From: CBDCGS01 sp965216915
Lineage (GTDB): Bacteria > Pseudomonadota > Alphaproteobacteria > UBA828
Direction of reading: 5' to 3'
Assembly: GCA_965216915.1 (NCBI GenBank)
Contig: CBDCGS010000007.1
Coordinates: 62,001-126,000 of the forward strand
Length of the DNA: 64,000 bases
The position numbers and the translations under genes are program-made. Positions within the stretch are counted from its first letter, which is position 1; the number at the start of each line of letters is the position of its first letter. Of the stretch, positions 1 to 8,803 are shown one piece after another. Below the pieces are notes generated by a model. It ran no database searches, was not told where the DNA came from, and saw nothing but the letters and a program-made list of their open reading frames with translations.

Positions 1-349
1 GGACCGGGGAAAATGAAATAAGATTCGGATGTTTCGTTACTCGAAATGGCAACCCCTCTCTTAGGTGGTGTATTGGGGATGTGAATACCAAAACTGTGCG
101 TGTCAAATAATCCGTATCTACTATCAGGCCGAACTTAGGCTAACTATCACTCGGGAGACCTTGGCCGAATTTGGTGAGGCACGAGATATCATCAAAGTCG
201 GCGCAGAATCCAGATTTCGCGCACCGGAGAACGCCGCCTCGCCGCCTCGCCGCCTCTTTGGCGTATGAAGCAGGTCTTCCACGGCGTGTGCCTGACGTGT
301 CCCGCGAGGATGTGACCAGATGAGACCAGCGCTAAATCACTGAAATAAC
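1..349. other. Lower-GC edge region without a supported gene
   Basis: This stretch is visibly richer in A and T than the rest of the window and lies directly at the 3' end of tRNA-Arg. Positions 232-255 hold three tandem copies of the octamer CGCCGCCT. A 67-codon frame at 65-268 has no recognisable domain, ends in the repeat and has no convincing ribosome binding site, so I do not call it a gene. Genomic islands often start at tRNA 3' ends, so this could be the flank of one, but no integrase is visible inside the window. Confidence 0.5.
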
Positions 350-426
<77 letters not shown>

Positions 427-526
427 GCGTCGGCGGACCCTACTGCAAGGCGCCGGCCGCGGCAATCCACCCCGGCGCCTCGGCGGGGCGCGCGCCTGGC
501 TCGCCGCGATCGCGTCTCACCGGTGA

Positions 527-1423
527 TCACGCGCGCCGGTACCGCGCCTCTTCATTCGCTGCGGGCTCGGCGGTCACGCGCCCGGTCTCGGCCAGGTGGA
601 TCAGGTGCGAGAGCACCGTGCGGGCGGCCGCCGCGTGCAGCGCGGGGTCAACGTCGCGGTAGAGCCGCGCGACCATCGCGGGGATCGTCTCGACGCCCTC
701 GTCGATGCAGCCCAAGATCGCGGCCTCGCGCAGCTTCCTGTGGTTGAGGAGCTGGCGCACGAAGCGCGCCGGCTCGCGGATCGGCCCGCCATGGGTCGGC
801 CAATAGGTCGCCTCGGCACGCAGCGCGAGCTTGCGGAGCGAAGCCATGTAGGCGCCCATGTCGCCATCGGGCGGCGAGATCACCGTGGTCGACCAGCCCA
901 TCACATGGTCGCCCGAGAACAGCGCGTTCTCCTCGCGCAGGCGAAAGCAGAGATGGTTCGAGGTGTGGCCGGGCGTGTGCACCGCCTCGAGCGTCCAGCC
1001 CGGCCCTTCGAGCGCCGCGCCGTCGGTGATCCGATGGTCCGGCGCGAACGCATAGTCCGCGCCTTCCTCGACCTTCGGCTCGCCGCGCGCGCCGCCATGC
1101 GGGCCGAAGCCGTAGCTCGCCGCGCCGGTCGCGGCTTTGAGGTGGCGCGTCGCGGGCGAGTGGTCGCGGTGCGTGTGGGTCACGACGAGGTGGCTCACGG
1201 TCTCGCCGTCGAGCGCGGCGGTCAGCGCATCGACATGGGCGGCGAGATCGGGCCCGGGATCGATCACCGCCACCGTGCCGCGGCCCACAATGTAGGTGCC
1301 GGTGCCGTAAAAGGTGAAGGCGCTCGGGTTGCGCGCGATGACACGGCGGATCAGCGGCGACACCTGATCGACCACGCCGTAGTCGAACTCCAACGTGCGG
1401 CTGAGCGCGAGACCGTGCGCCAC
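527..1423 (-). CDS. MBL-fold metallo-hydrolase (LACTB2-like)
   Basis: A 298-residue protein of the metallo-beta-lactamase superfamily. The metal-binding motif HTHRDH is followed by HTPGHTSNHL, GDHVMG and a late THGGP, which supplies the full set of ligands for a two-zinc site. A C-terminal helical segment of about 70 residues resembles the winged-helix tail of LACTB2-like hydrolases and nucleases. The start is a GTG three bases after the stop of the upstream ABC ATPase gene, with GAGG about eight bases upstream, so the two are almost certainly cotranscribed. The substrate cannot be told from sequence; hydrolysis of a thioester, ester or RNA are all possible. Confidence 0.85.
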   Translation of the reverse strand: MAHGLALSRTLEFDYGVVDQVSPLIRRVIARNPSAFTFYGTGTYIVGRGTVAVIDPGPDLAAHVDALTAALDGETVSHLVVTHTHRDHSPATRHLKAATGAASYGFGPHGGARGEPKVEEGADYAFAPDHRITDGAALEGPGWTLEAVHTPGHTSNHLCFRLREENALFSGDHVMGWSTTVISPPDGDMGAYMASLRKLALRAEATYWPTHGGPIREPARFVRQLLNHRKLREAAILGCIDEGVETIPAMVARLYRDVDPALHAAAARTVLSHLIHLAETGRVTAEPAANEEARYRRA

Positions 1424-1426
1424 GGC

Positions 1427-2488
1427 TCAGGCCTCGTCGGCGTGAATCAGATGCAGGAAGATGTCCTCCAAGTCGGATTCGTGGGTCGTGATGTCGAGGA
1501 TCGTCGCGCCGGCATCCTTGACCGCGTCCAATATCTCGCCGATCTCGGTCTCGTGCCGGCGGTAGCGGACGACGAGCTGACGCGGCGAGCGGAGCTCGAC
1601 GGCGAAGCGGCCGAGCGCCTCCGGCACGACCGCATGGTCCTCACCGGTCACGATCACGAGCTCCTTCGTGTCGATGCGCGCGAGCAGCGCGTGGGTCTCG
1701 TCGTAGGCGACGACCGCGCCGTGATGAATGATCGCGATGCGGTCGCAAAGCGCCTCGGCCTCCTCGAGATAGTGGGTGGTCAGCACCACCGTCGTGCCGC
1801 GCTCATTGAGCTGGCGCACATAGCTCCAGAGCTGTTGGCGCAGTTCGACATCCACGCCGGCGGTGGGCTCGTCGAGGATGACGATCGGCGGGTCGTGAAC
1901 CAGCGCCTTGGCGACCATGAGACGCCGCCGCATGCCGCCCGAGAGCGCCCGCGGATAGGTGCTGGCCTGATCGGTGAGGCCGACCGCGGCGAGAAGCTCG
2001 TCGGTGCGCCGCGCGCTTCGGCGCACGCCGTAATAGCCGGCCTGCACCTCGAGCGCCTCGCGCGCCGCGAAGAAGGGGTCGAGCACCAGCTCTTGCGGCA
2101 CGACGCCGATCGAGAGGCGCGCGCCGCGCATCTCGCGGTCGAGGTCGTAGCCCCAGATCTGCACGCTGCCGCTCGTCTTGATGGCGAGGCCGGCCAGGAT
2201 GTTGATGAAAGTCGATTTGCCGGCGCCATTGGGCCCCAACAGGCCGAAAAAGGCGCCACGCGGGATCGCGAGGTCGATGCCTTTCAGCGCTTCGACGGTT
2301 TTCTTGCCGCTGCGATAGACCTTGCGCAGTCCCTGCGTCGCGATGGCGTTTGCGGGCGTGGTGCCGCCGGCCATCGCCCCGCCGCCGGCCATCGCCCTGC
2401 CGCCAGCCGTCGCCGCGCCGTCGCGCCCCTGCCGCGCGACGGGATCCGCCGGTCCCCCCGCGTGTCGCAACGATGTCGTGTCGGCCAT
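1427..2488 (-). CDS. ABC transporter ATP-binding protein, ABC-2/CcmA-like
   Basis: A 353-residue ATPase with Walker A GPNGAGKST, signature LSGGMRRRL, Walker B VILDEPTAGVD and a following H-loop, preceded by an unusual N-terminal extension of about 40 residues rich in Ala and Gly with repeated AMAGG units. The C-terminal 80 residues, ending in a DLEDIFLHL helix, match the tail of ATPases that pair with ABC-2 type permeases for drug, polysaccharide or lipid export. No permease gene is adjacent, so the partner must be elsewhere. I chose the ATG at 2488 because GAGAGG lies ten bases upstream; a longer frame starts at 2530. Confidence 0.85.
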   Translation of the reverse strand: MADTTSLRHAGGPADPVARQGRDGAATAGGRAMAGGGAMAGGTTPANAIATQGLRKVYRSGKKTVEALKGIDLAIPRGAFFGLLGPNGAGKSTFINILAGLAIKTSGSVQIWGYDLDREMRGARLSIGVVPQELVLDPFFAAREALEVQAGYYGVRRSARRTDELLAAVGLTDQASTYPRALSGGMRRRLMVAKALVHDPPIVILDEPTAGVDVELRQQLWSYVRQLNERGTTVVLTTHYLEEAEALCDRIAIIHHGAVVAYDETHALLARIDTKELVIVTGEDHAVVPEALGRFAVELRSPRQLVVRYRRHETEIGEILDAVKDAGATILDITTHESDLEDIFLHLIHADEA

Positions 2489-2581
2489 GTCGTGGAAACC
2501 TCTCGCCGCCGCTTGAACGGCGGCGGGCAATGGGTATCATCGCCGGCGCGCCGCGGTCAATGTCAGCCGAGCCGAGCCATC

Positions 2582-2767
2582 GTGGTCACCAAACCGCCAG
2601 AAACCGTTTACGTCGAGACCAAAACCATCGCCTGCGATGGTGGCGGCGGCGCGCTGGGGCATCCGCGCGTGTACCTGAATCTGGAGACCGAGGGCGCGAT
2701 CGACTGCCCCTATTGCGACCGCCGCTTCGTGTTGAAGGAGGGCGCCAAGGGCGCGGCCGAGCACTAG
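2582..2767 (+). CDS. CHCC-type zinc-finger domain protein (NDUFS6-like)
   Basis: A 61-residue protein containing C-x5-GHPRVYL then CPYCDRRF, the C-H-C-C zinc finger of the family that includes the mitochondrial complex I subunit NDUFS6 and many short alphaproteobacterial proteins. It probably binds one zinc ion; the exact bacterial role is unsettled. The start is taken as the GTG at 2582, since no in-frame ATG lies in a sensible position and the family normally begins about this far before the first cysteine. It is convergent with the MFS gene, and the two stop codons interlock in a single CTAG at 2764-2767. Confidence 0.75.
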   Translation: MVTKPPETVYVETKTIACDGGGGALGHPRVYLNLETEGAIDCPYCDRRFVLKEGAKGAAEH

Positions 2768-3945
2768 GCCGCGCGGCTCCCGGCGCGGTCCCCACGCCCG
2801 AGGCTTCGCGCGAGCGCGAGCGCAGCCAACCCGCCGATACCGGACATCACGACGGCCGCCCAATAGGCATCCGCCTGCCACAGGGCATAGAGCCAGCCCG
2901 CGAGCAATAGCCCGAGGCCAAGACCGGCGCCGTTGGTCAGAGCCGCGAAGAGGGCCTGCGCCGTGTTGGCCAGCCCGCCCGGCACGCGCCGCGCGATGAA
3001 CAGCATCGCGCCGAGATGCATGGCGCCGAACGTGAAGCCATGGAGCGTTTGAGCAAGGAAGAGGAGCCATATCTCGGCGGTGCTCGCCAAGACCGCCCAG
3101 CGCACGACACCGGCGAGCGCCGCGATGAGAAACAGGTGCGCCGGCCCCAGGCGACGCGCCAACGGCGCGCCGAAGGCGAACAGGATGATCTCGGCGATGA
3201 CCCCCGTGGACCAGAGCAACCCGACGATCCAGGTCGGGATGCCGATCGCCTGCCAATGCAGGCTGGCGAAGCCGTAGTAGACCGTGTGGGCGCCATGGAT
3301 CGCGGCGGTTGCGAGGATGAACAGGCGAAACGGACGGTCCGAGAGCAGCGCGCGGAAGGAGACCGCGGTCGGTGTGCGGGGTGACGGACGTTCCGGGAGC
3401 GCCGCCGACGCGGCGACCAGGATTGCGACCGTCCCGAGCACGAGCCAAACGATCAGCGTGGCAGACGGCGCGCGCTCGGCCTCGAGGGCCGCGCCGCCGA
3501 GCGCGGCGGCGGCGACGAAGGCGACCGATCCCCAGAGGCGCACGCGACCATAGCCGGCTTCGGCCGAGACGCTGCGCAGGGCAAGGGTCTCGCCGAAAGG
3601 AAGCACGCTCGCATAGGCGAGGGAAAAGGCCGCTGTCGCGAGGAGGAGCGGCCAGAAGCCGGCCGTCCAGAAGAACGGCACCATCAGCATGAGCGCGAGC
3701 ACCGCCGCGAGCACCAGCGGCGCCCGGGTCGTGCCGGCGCGATCGGCATAGCGTCCGATGAAGGGGCCGATGCCCGCGCGAAGCCACAGGGCGAGGCCGA
3801 GCACGAGGCCGATCTCCGCGCTCTCGAGGCCGCGCGCACCCAGATAGAGCGGCCAAAACGGCAGCATGACGCCGGCCACGAGAAAGTAGGCGGCGTAGAA
3901 TGCGGACAGGCGCAGGGCGCTGCCGGCGTGCGCGCGCGGGTTCAT
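2764..3945 (-). CDS. MFS transporter (HcaT/MFS_1-like)
   Basis: A 393-residue integral membrane protein with about twelve hydrophobic segments. The pattern FWPLYLGARGLESAEIG in the first loop and RLWGSVAF near residue 140 resemble the 3-phenylpropionate/nucleoside-type MFS subfamily. It should act as a proton-coupled carrier in the inner membrane; the substrate is unknown. The ATG at 3945 is preferred over a longer frame to 4008 because it places the first membrane segment at the usual distance. It is divergent from polA. Confidence 0.8.
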   Translation of the reverse strand: MNPRAHAGSALRLSAFYAAYFLVAGVMLPFWPLYLGARGLESAEIGLVLGLALWLRAGIGPFIGRYADRAGTTRAPLVLAAVLALMLMVPFFWTAGFWPLLLATAAFSLAYASVLPFGETLALRSVSAEAGYGRVRLWGSVAFVAAAALGGAALEAERAPSATLIVWLVLGTVAILVAASAALPERPSPRTPTAVSFRALLSDRPFRLFILATAAIHGAHTVYYGFASLHWQAIGIPTWIVGLLWSTGVIAEIILFAFGAPLARRLGPAHLFLIAALAGVVRWAVLASTAEIWLLFLAQTLHGFTFGAMHLGAMLFIARRVPGGLANTAQALFAALTNGAGLGLGLLLAGWLYALWQADAYWAAVVMSGIGGLAALALARSLGRGDRAGSRAA

Positions 3946-4054
3946 GCGTCGGGCCTCTTGGGCGGGGATGCGCGGGCGTGGCATAGTGGCTCGGCGCGCT
4001 GCATGCAAGGGCGCGCTCGGCGCCAGTGCCGGCCAACGAACAATCGGGGGAATC

Positions 4055-6817
4055 GTGGCGCAGCCCGCGCGAAGCGCACCGGCCGAGACCGGCCACGTCT
4101 ATTTGATCGACGGCTCCGGCTTCATCTTCCGCGCGTTTCACGCGCTACCGCCGCTCACGCGCGCCGACGGCACGCCGGTCAACGCGGTGCTTGGCTTCAC
4201 CAACATGCTGTGGAAAATCCTGCGCGAGACCGACGCCGACCACCTCGCGGTCGTGTTCGACAGCTCGCAGCGGACCTTCCGCAACGACCTCTACGCCGAA
4301 TACAAGGCCAACCGCGGCGCACCGCCCGACGAGCTGGTGCCGCAATTCCCGCTGGTGCGCGAGGCGACGCGCGCCTTCAATGTCGCTTCGGTGGAGCTAG
4401 AGGGCTACGAGGCGGACGATCTGATCGCGGCCTACGCGCGCGCCGGTGAGGCGGCGGGCACCAAGGTCACCATCGTCTCGGCCGACAAGGACCTGATGCA
4501 GCTCGTCGTGGATGACCGCGTCGTGATGTACGACTTCTTCAAGAACAAGGTGATCGGCCCGACGGAGGTCGAAGAGCGGTTCGGCGTGAGCCCTGAGCGG
4601 GTCATCGACGTGCAGGCGCTCGCCGGCGACAGCACGGACAACGTTCCGGGCGTGCCGGGAATCGGCGTCAAGACGGCCGCTCAGCTGATCAACGACTATG
4701 GCGATCTCGACGGGCTCTTGGCGCACGCCGAGGAGATCAAGCAGCCGAAACGCCGCCAGAACCTCATCGAGCACGCGGAGATGGCGCGGCTTTCGCGCGA
4801 GCTCGTGACGCTGCGCACGGATACGCCGCTTCCCGTGCCGCTCGAGGAGCTCGCGCGGGCCGATCCGGATCGGGATGTGCTGCTCGCCTTTCTCCGGGCG
4901 CAGGAGTTCAAGTCGGTCGCGGCGCGCGTCGAGGCACAGATCGACGAAGCGGCCGGTGTTCCCGCGCCGGCCGAGGCCGAGGCGCCGGGCTTTCCCGACA
5001 CCTATCCATTGGTCGCGGATGGGGACGCGCTGGGTGCCTGGGCGACGCGCGCCCGTGAGACCGGCTCGCTCGCCGTCGAACTCGTCACCGGCGCCGGCAC
5101 GCCCGAGGAAGCGCGGATCGTCGGCCTCGCGCTGGCGGTGGCGCCCGGCGAGGCGTGCTATGTGCCTGTCGATCACGCGGCGCCCGATCTTATCGGCGCG
5201 GAGGAAGCGGTGCCGGGGATCGCGCTTACCGCCGCGCTGGGCGCGCTTGCGCCGGCGCTCGCCGATCCGGGCATTCTCAAGGTTTCGGCGGACGCCAAGC
5301 AGCTGCTTCGCGCGCTCGCGCGTTTCGACTTGGCCATCGCGCCGATCGACGACACCACGCTGATGTCATGGGTGCTCGATGCGAACCTGCATAGCCATGC
5401 GATCGGCGATCTCGCGCAGATCGTGCTGGAGCATGCGACCCGCGCCGAGGCCGATGTCATCGGCAGTGGCCGCAAGCGGGTCGGCTTCGAGCTGGTGGCG
5501 CCCGACGGCGTGCGCGATTTTGCGGCGGAGCGCGCCGACGTCGTGCTGCGCCTGCATGGAGCGCTGCGCCCGCGTTTGCCGGAGGAGCGCCTCACGACGG
5601 TCTACGAGCGCATCGAACGGCCGCTCGTCGCCGTGCTCGCGCGCATGGAGGGCGCCGGCATCCTGGTGGATCGTGCCGCGCTCGCCCGCCTGTCGCAGGA
5701 TTTCGCGGCGCGCATCGGCGGCTTCGAGGAGGCGATCCATGCGCTCGCGGGCCATCCCTTCACGATCGGTTCGCCGAAGCAGCTTGGCGAGGTGCTCTTC
5801 GACGAGATGGGATTGCCGGGCGGGCGCAAGGGCAAATCGGGCGCCTATGGCACCGGCGCCGACATTCTCGAAACGCTCGCGGCGGAAGGCCACGCGCTGC
5901 CCGCGCAGGTGCTGGAATGGCGCCAGCTCACCAAGCTCAAGAACACCTACACCGACGCGCTCGTCAACCACATCAACGGCGAGACCGGCCGGGTGCACAC
6001 CACCTTCACGATGACGGCGGCGAACACCGGCCGCCTTTCCTCAAACGACCCCAATCTGCAGAACATTCCGGTGCGCACGGAGGAGGGGCGCAAGATTCGC
6101 CGCGCCTTCGTGGCGGCGCCCGGTCATGTGCTGCTCTCCGCCGACTACTCGCAGATCGAACTCCGCATCCTCGCGCACATCGCCGATGTCGACGGGCTCA
6201 AGGAAGCCTTTCACGGCGGTCTCGACATCCACGCCCTGACCGCGAGCCAGGTGTTCGGCGTTCCGCTCGAGGGGATGGACCCGATGGTGCGGCGCTCGGC
6301 CAAAGCGATCAATTTCGGGATCATCTATGGCATCAGCCCGTTTGGTCTCGCGCGCCAGATCGGCGTGCCGCAAGCCGAGGCCAAGCACTATATCGAGGCC
6401 TATTTCGAGCGCTATCCCGGCATCCGAGATTACATGGAGTGCGCCAAGAAAGACGCCCACAAGCAAGGCTACGTCACCACGCTCTTCGGTCGGAAATGCC
6501 GGCTCCCCGGCATCAACGACCGCAACCACGCCCACCGCTCGTTTCAGGAGCGTGCGGCGATCAACGCGCCGATCCAAGGATCGGCGGCGGATGTGATCAA
6601 ACGCGCCATGATCCCCATGGGCGCCGCGCTCGAACAAGCGGGCTTGCGCGCGCGCATGCTGCTGCAGGTGCACGACGAGCTCGTTTTCGAGGTCCCCGTC
6701 GAGGAGACGGAGGAGACCGGCGCGGTCGCGAAGCGGGTGATGGAGAGCGCCGCGCAGCTCGACGTGCCGCTCACCGTCGATGTCGGCGTCGGCGAGAGTT
6801 GGGCGGATGCACACTGA
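4055..6817 (+). CDS. polA: DNA polymerase I, proofreading domain degenerate
   Basis: A 920-residue enzyme for Okazaki-fragment processing and repair synthesis. The N-terminal 5' nuclease domain is intact (YLIDGSGFIFRAFHALP, YEADDLIA, GDSTDNVPGVPGIG). The polymerase domain has motif A DYSQIELR, motif B KAINFGIIYG and motif C VHDELVFE. The central 3'-5' exonuclease fold is present, but its acidic residues are not: the expected D-x-E motif reads VELVT near 5075, the NLKYD motif reads DAKQL near 5297, and the final YxxxD motif reads FAAER near 5520. I therefore predict no proofreading. The GTG at 4055 follows a GGGGGA track by a few bases; an in-frame ATG at 3944 would overlap the divergent MFS start. 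Confidence 0.93.
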   Translation: MAQPARSAPAETGHVYLIDGSGFIFRAFHALPPLTRADGTPVNAVLGFTNMLWKILRETDADHLAVVFDSSQRTFRNDLYAEYKANRGAPPDELVPQFPLVREATRAFNVASVELEGYEADDLIAAYARAGEAAGTKVTIVSADKDLMQLVVDDRVVMYDFFKNKVIGPTEVEERFGVSPERVIDVQALAGDSTDNVPGVPGIGVKTAAQLINDYGDLDGLLAHAEEIKQPKRRQNLIEHAEMARLSRELVTLRTDTPLPVPLEELARADPDRDVLLAFLRAQEFKSVAARVEAQIDEAAGVPAPAEAEAPGFPDTYPLVADGDALGAWATRARETGSLAVELVTGAGTPEEARIVGLALAVAPGEACYVPVDHAAPDLIGAEEAVPGIALTAALGALAPALADPGILKVSADAKQLLRALARFDLAIAPIDDTTLMSWVLDANLHSHAIGDLAQIVLEHATRAEADVIGSGRKRVGFELVAPDGVRDFAAERADVVLRLHGALRPRLPEERLTTVYERIERPLVAVLARMEGAGILVDRAALARLSQDFAARIGGFEEAIHALAGHPFTIGSPKQLGEVLFDEMGLPGGRKGKSGAYGTGADILETLAAEGHALPAQVLEWRQLTKLKNTYTDALVNHINGETGRVHTTFTMTAANTGRLSSNDPNLQNIPVRTEEGRKIRRAFVAAPGHVLLSADYSQIELRILAHIADVDGLKEAFHGGLDIHALTASQVFGVPLEGMDPMVRRSAKAINFGIIYGISPFGLARQIGVPQAEAKHYIEAYFERYPGIRDYMECAKKDAHKQGYVTTLFGRKCRLPGINDRNHAHRSFQERAAINAPIQGSAADVIKRAMIPMGAALEQAGLRARMLLQVHDELVFEVPVEETEETGAVAKRVMESAAQLDVPLTVDVGVGESWADAH

Positions 6818-6914
6818 CTGAGCTGCGTCGCATCGGAGAGGCGCTCGCCCGCCCATCGTTCTGTGCTAACGTTGCGCCACGCTCGGCGAGCGGGAGCAGG
6901 GGGGGATTGGCCGC

Positions 6915-7379
6915 ATGCGGCACGCGTTCATCATTTTCGACTACGACAACGACCTCGCGGCGGCGAAGGAGATTGCCGGTGCGAAGGGTATCAGGGCGAC
7001 GGCACCGGCCGGCCTCGAGAGCGCGGCCGATTTCAAGGAGGCGCAATCCAAAGGTGACGCGGCGGTCAAGGAGCTGATCGACAAGACCATCCGAGGAACC
7101 TCGGTGACGGTGGTCGTGATCGGCCAGAACACCGCCAACCTCGACTATGTCGAGCACGCGATCTCCGAGAGCCTAGAGCGGCAGAACGGCGTGCTCGGCG
7201 TGTTCGTGGGCGCGAACCGTGGCGCGGTTCCCTTCGAAGCGGAAGCGGCTGCGCTCATGGAGTCGGGCGGCTACGAAACCGTCGCGTGGGATGCGGGCTC
7301 GTTTGCCCAGCAACTCGAGGATGCCGCGACCGATTGGAAGCGCTTCGCGCGCGCGAAACCGCTCGGCTCACGCGGCTAA
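6915..7379 (+). CDS. TIR-like (MTH538/ThsB-type) domain protein
   Basis: A 154-residue single-domain protein. It begins with a beta strand HAFIIFDYDND and has a central SVTVVVIGQNTANLDYVEHAI followed by an NGVLGVFV strand, which together match the TIR-like MTH538 (DUF1863) fold used by ThsB sensors of Thoeris phage defence and by related orphan proteins. ThsB-type proteins make NAD-derived signals that activate a partner effector; no ThsA or other effector is adjacent here. A GGGGGGA ribosome site lies about eight bases before the ATG. The TAA stop is part of the left terminus of the 106-bp repeat that follows. Assignment to the fold is fairly good; a defence role is inference. Confidence 0.65.
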   Translation: MRHAFIIFDYDNDLAAAKEIAGAKGIRATAPAGLESAADFKEAQSKGDAAVKELIDKTIRGTSVTVVVIGQNTANLDYVEHAISESLERQNGVLGVFVGANRGAVPFEAEAAALMESGGYETVAWDAGSFAQQLEDAATDWKRFARAKPLGSRG

Positions 7380-7482
7380 AGCAAATCCCGCGCAGATGGC
7401 AACACCTGCGACGACGCATTTGCGTCAATTCCAATGAGAGAAAGCATGTCGCCTGAGCATGAGTGAACGTGAAATGCTCTAG
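7376..7482. repeat. 106-bp MITE-like element, copy A
   Basis: Starts CTAAAGCAAATC (consensus CTAGAGCAAATC) and ends ATGCTCTAG, so the outer eight bases are near-perfect inverted repeats. The internal hairpin GCAGGTG/CACCTGC is slightly degraded here, and GACGCATTTGCGTC is intact. The TA at 7377-7378 is the first two bases of the TAA stop of the TIR-like gene. The element sits between that gene and the convergent TetR gene. Confidence 0.85.
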
Positions 7483-7497
7483 CCGCTTCGACCCGCG

Positions 7498-8184
7498 TTA
7501 TTGGTCGCCAGGACCCGCGGTGAGCCCGTCAATCACCACGTCCAGAACCTGATCGATCAGCGCGTCGGCGGTGCCGGCCTCGGTCGTCGCCGGCACCACC
7601 TTGCCGTCGGCGAGCAACGCCGCGAGGCCGTGGACGATCGACCAGGCCGCGATGGTCGCGGTCATCGGGCCCATGGTGCCGCGCGGTCCCCGGTTCCCTT
7701 CGGCAACGAAGCGACCGATCGCCTCGGAAATGATCGCGAAGGCCGATTGAGCGTCGGTCGCGAGGTCCGGATGGGCCGCCATGGCGGGCGCGTGGGCCCC
7801 GAACATCAGGTTCAAACGCTCGCGGTTGGTCAGCGCGAAATCGAGATAGCCGCGGCCGAGCGCATGGATCATGCTGGCCGTGTCGGCAGGCTTCTTGCGG
7901 GTGGCGGCGGCCGTCATCGATGCCGAGAGCATGCGAAAGCCTTCGGCAGCCAGCGCCGCGAGCAACGCGTTCTTGTCGGAAAAATGATTGTAGGGCGCGG
8001 TTTGCGACACGCTGGCGCGGCGGGCGACCGCGCGGAGGCTGAGCTTCGCCGGCCCGTCGGCTTCAAGCATCTCACCGGCAACGTCTAGCAACACGGGCTT
8101 GAGGTTGCCATGGTGATAGCGCGCCGGCCGGCGCCTCTTCGGCGCCGCTGCGCCCTGCACCGTCTTCGATTTGCTGTCTGACAT
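7498..8184 (-). CDS. TetR/AcrR family transcriptional regulator
   Basis: A 228-residue repressor with a typical N-terminal helix-turn-helix (LSLRAVARRASVSQTAPYNHF, with FSDKNALLAALA following) after a basic leader. The C-terminal ligand domain resembles the WHG-type TetR ligand domain. It is divergently transcribed from the DUF2141 and carotenoid oxygenase genes, with a 152-base gap that carries a perfect 12-bp palindrome and a promoter, so it most likely represses that pair and itself. The inducer is unknown; a hydrophobic apocarotenoid or phenylpropanoid would fit the neighbour. Confidence 0.88.
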   Translation of the reverse strand: MSDSKSKTVQGAAAPKRRRPARYHHGNLKPVLLDVAGEMLEADGPAKLSLRAVARRASVSQTAPYNHFSDKNALLAALAAEGFRMLSASMTAAATRKKPADTASMIHALGRGYLDFALTNRERLNLMFGAHAPAMAAHPDLATDAQSAFAIISEAIGRFVAEGNRGPRGTMGPMTATIAAWSIVHGLAALLADGKVVPATTEAGTADALIDQVLDVVIDGLTAGPGDQ

Positions 8185-8241
8185 GCGTCGACTCGCGGTG
8201 GCTTCCCCGGCGGGCGGCGCAGATTATCGCGCCTCCGGCCC

Positions 8242-8300
8242 TTGACACCATCTCATGAGATAATATATTCACTGTCAATATAATGTTCAATGTCAATATA
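8242..8300 (+). promoter_or_regulatory. Promoter and probable TetR operator region
   Basis: A consensus -35 TTGACA at 8242-8247 is followed by AT-rich -10 candidates, with TATATT 16 bases further on. Overlapping the spacer is a perfect 12-bp palindrome ATCTCATGAGAT (8250-8261), well placed as a repressor operator. Downstream are two direct copies of TGTCAATATA at 8273-8282 and 8291-8300. The next gene start is at 8337 with a strong AGAGGAGG site. Confidence 0.6.
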
Positions 8301-8336
8301 AGCGGTGGCCCGTCACCGCCAGAGGAGGCCTATCCG

Positions 8337-8774
8337 ATGAGACATTTGCTTTGCCAAGCGGCGTTGGCCTTGGGGTTGCTCACCGCCGGCACCATGGCCG
8401 CGCAGGCCGGCGATCTGCGGGTCACGGTGGCGGGTGTCAAAGACGGCACCGGCCGCATCATGATCGCGCTCCACGTCCCCTCGGGCGCCGATTTCCCCGA
8501 CGACGTCGGTGTCGTCGCGGCGCAGTGGAGTGGCGCGGCGGCGAGTCAGGTCTCGTTCGTCTTCACCGATCTTGCGCCCGGCCGCTACGCGATCGCGGCG
8601 TTTCACGACGCCGATTCCGACGGCGTGCTCAACACGAACGCGATCGGGATCCCCACCGAGGGCTACGGCTTCAGCCGCGACGCGAGCGGTACTTTCGGGC
8701 CGCCGAGCTTCGATGCGGCCGCGCTCGAGATCGGTGGCACCGACCTCGAGGCGACGCTCACGCTTGCCTATTGA
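8337..8774 (+). CDS. DUF2141 domain secreted protein
   Basis: A 145-residue protein with a clear Sec signal peptide (MRHLLCQAALALGLLTAG, cut near AQAGD) and a beta-rich DUF2141 domain, marked by GRYAIAAFHDADSDGVLNTN and EGYGFSRDA. The family has no established function; a calcium- or ligand-binding beta-sandwich is likely. AGAGGAGG lies eight bases before the ATG. It precedes the carotenoid oxygenase gene by 29 bases and shares its promoter. DUF2141 genes often neighbour carotenoid oxygenase genes, which suggests a shared periplasmic function. Confidence 0.82.
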   Translation: MRHLLCQAALALGLLTAGTMAAQAGDLRVTVAGVKDGTGRIMIALHVPSGADFPDDVGVVAAQWSGAAASQVSFVFTDLAPGRYAIAAFHDADSDGVLNTNAIGIPTEGYGFSRDASGTFGPPSFDAAALEIGGTDLEATLTLAY

Positions 8775-8803
8775 TCCGCGAACTCAGCCCGGAGGGCCAT
8801 ACG

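Noticed and set aside
65..268. A 67-codon frame in the lower-GC edge
   Set aside because: No domain, no ribosome binding site, and its end consists of the octamer repeat.
596..2581. A very long open frame on the plus strand across the MBL and ABC genes
   Set aside because: It is antisense to two clear genes, has no domain, and is open because of GC-rich codon bias. Only its last 61 codons (the zinc-finger protein) are real.
6915..8184. TIR-like and TetR genes as a complete Thoeris operon
   Set aside because: No effector gene is present, and the TetR gene is convergent and clearly linked to the carotenoid oxygenase unit.
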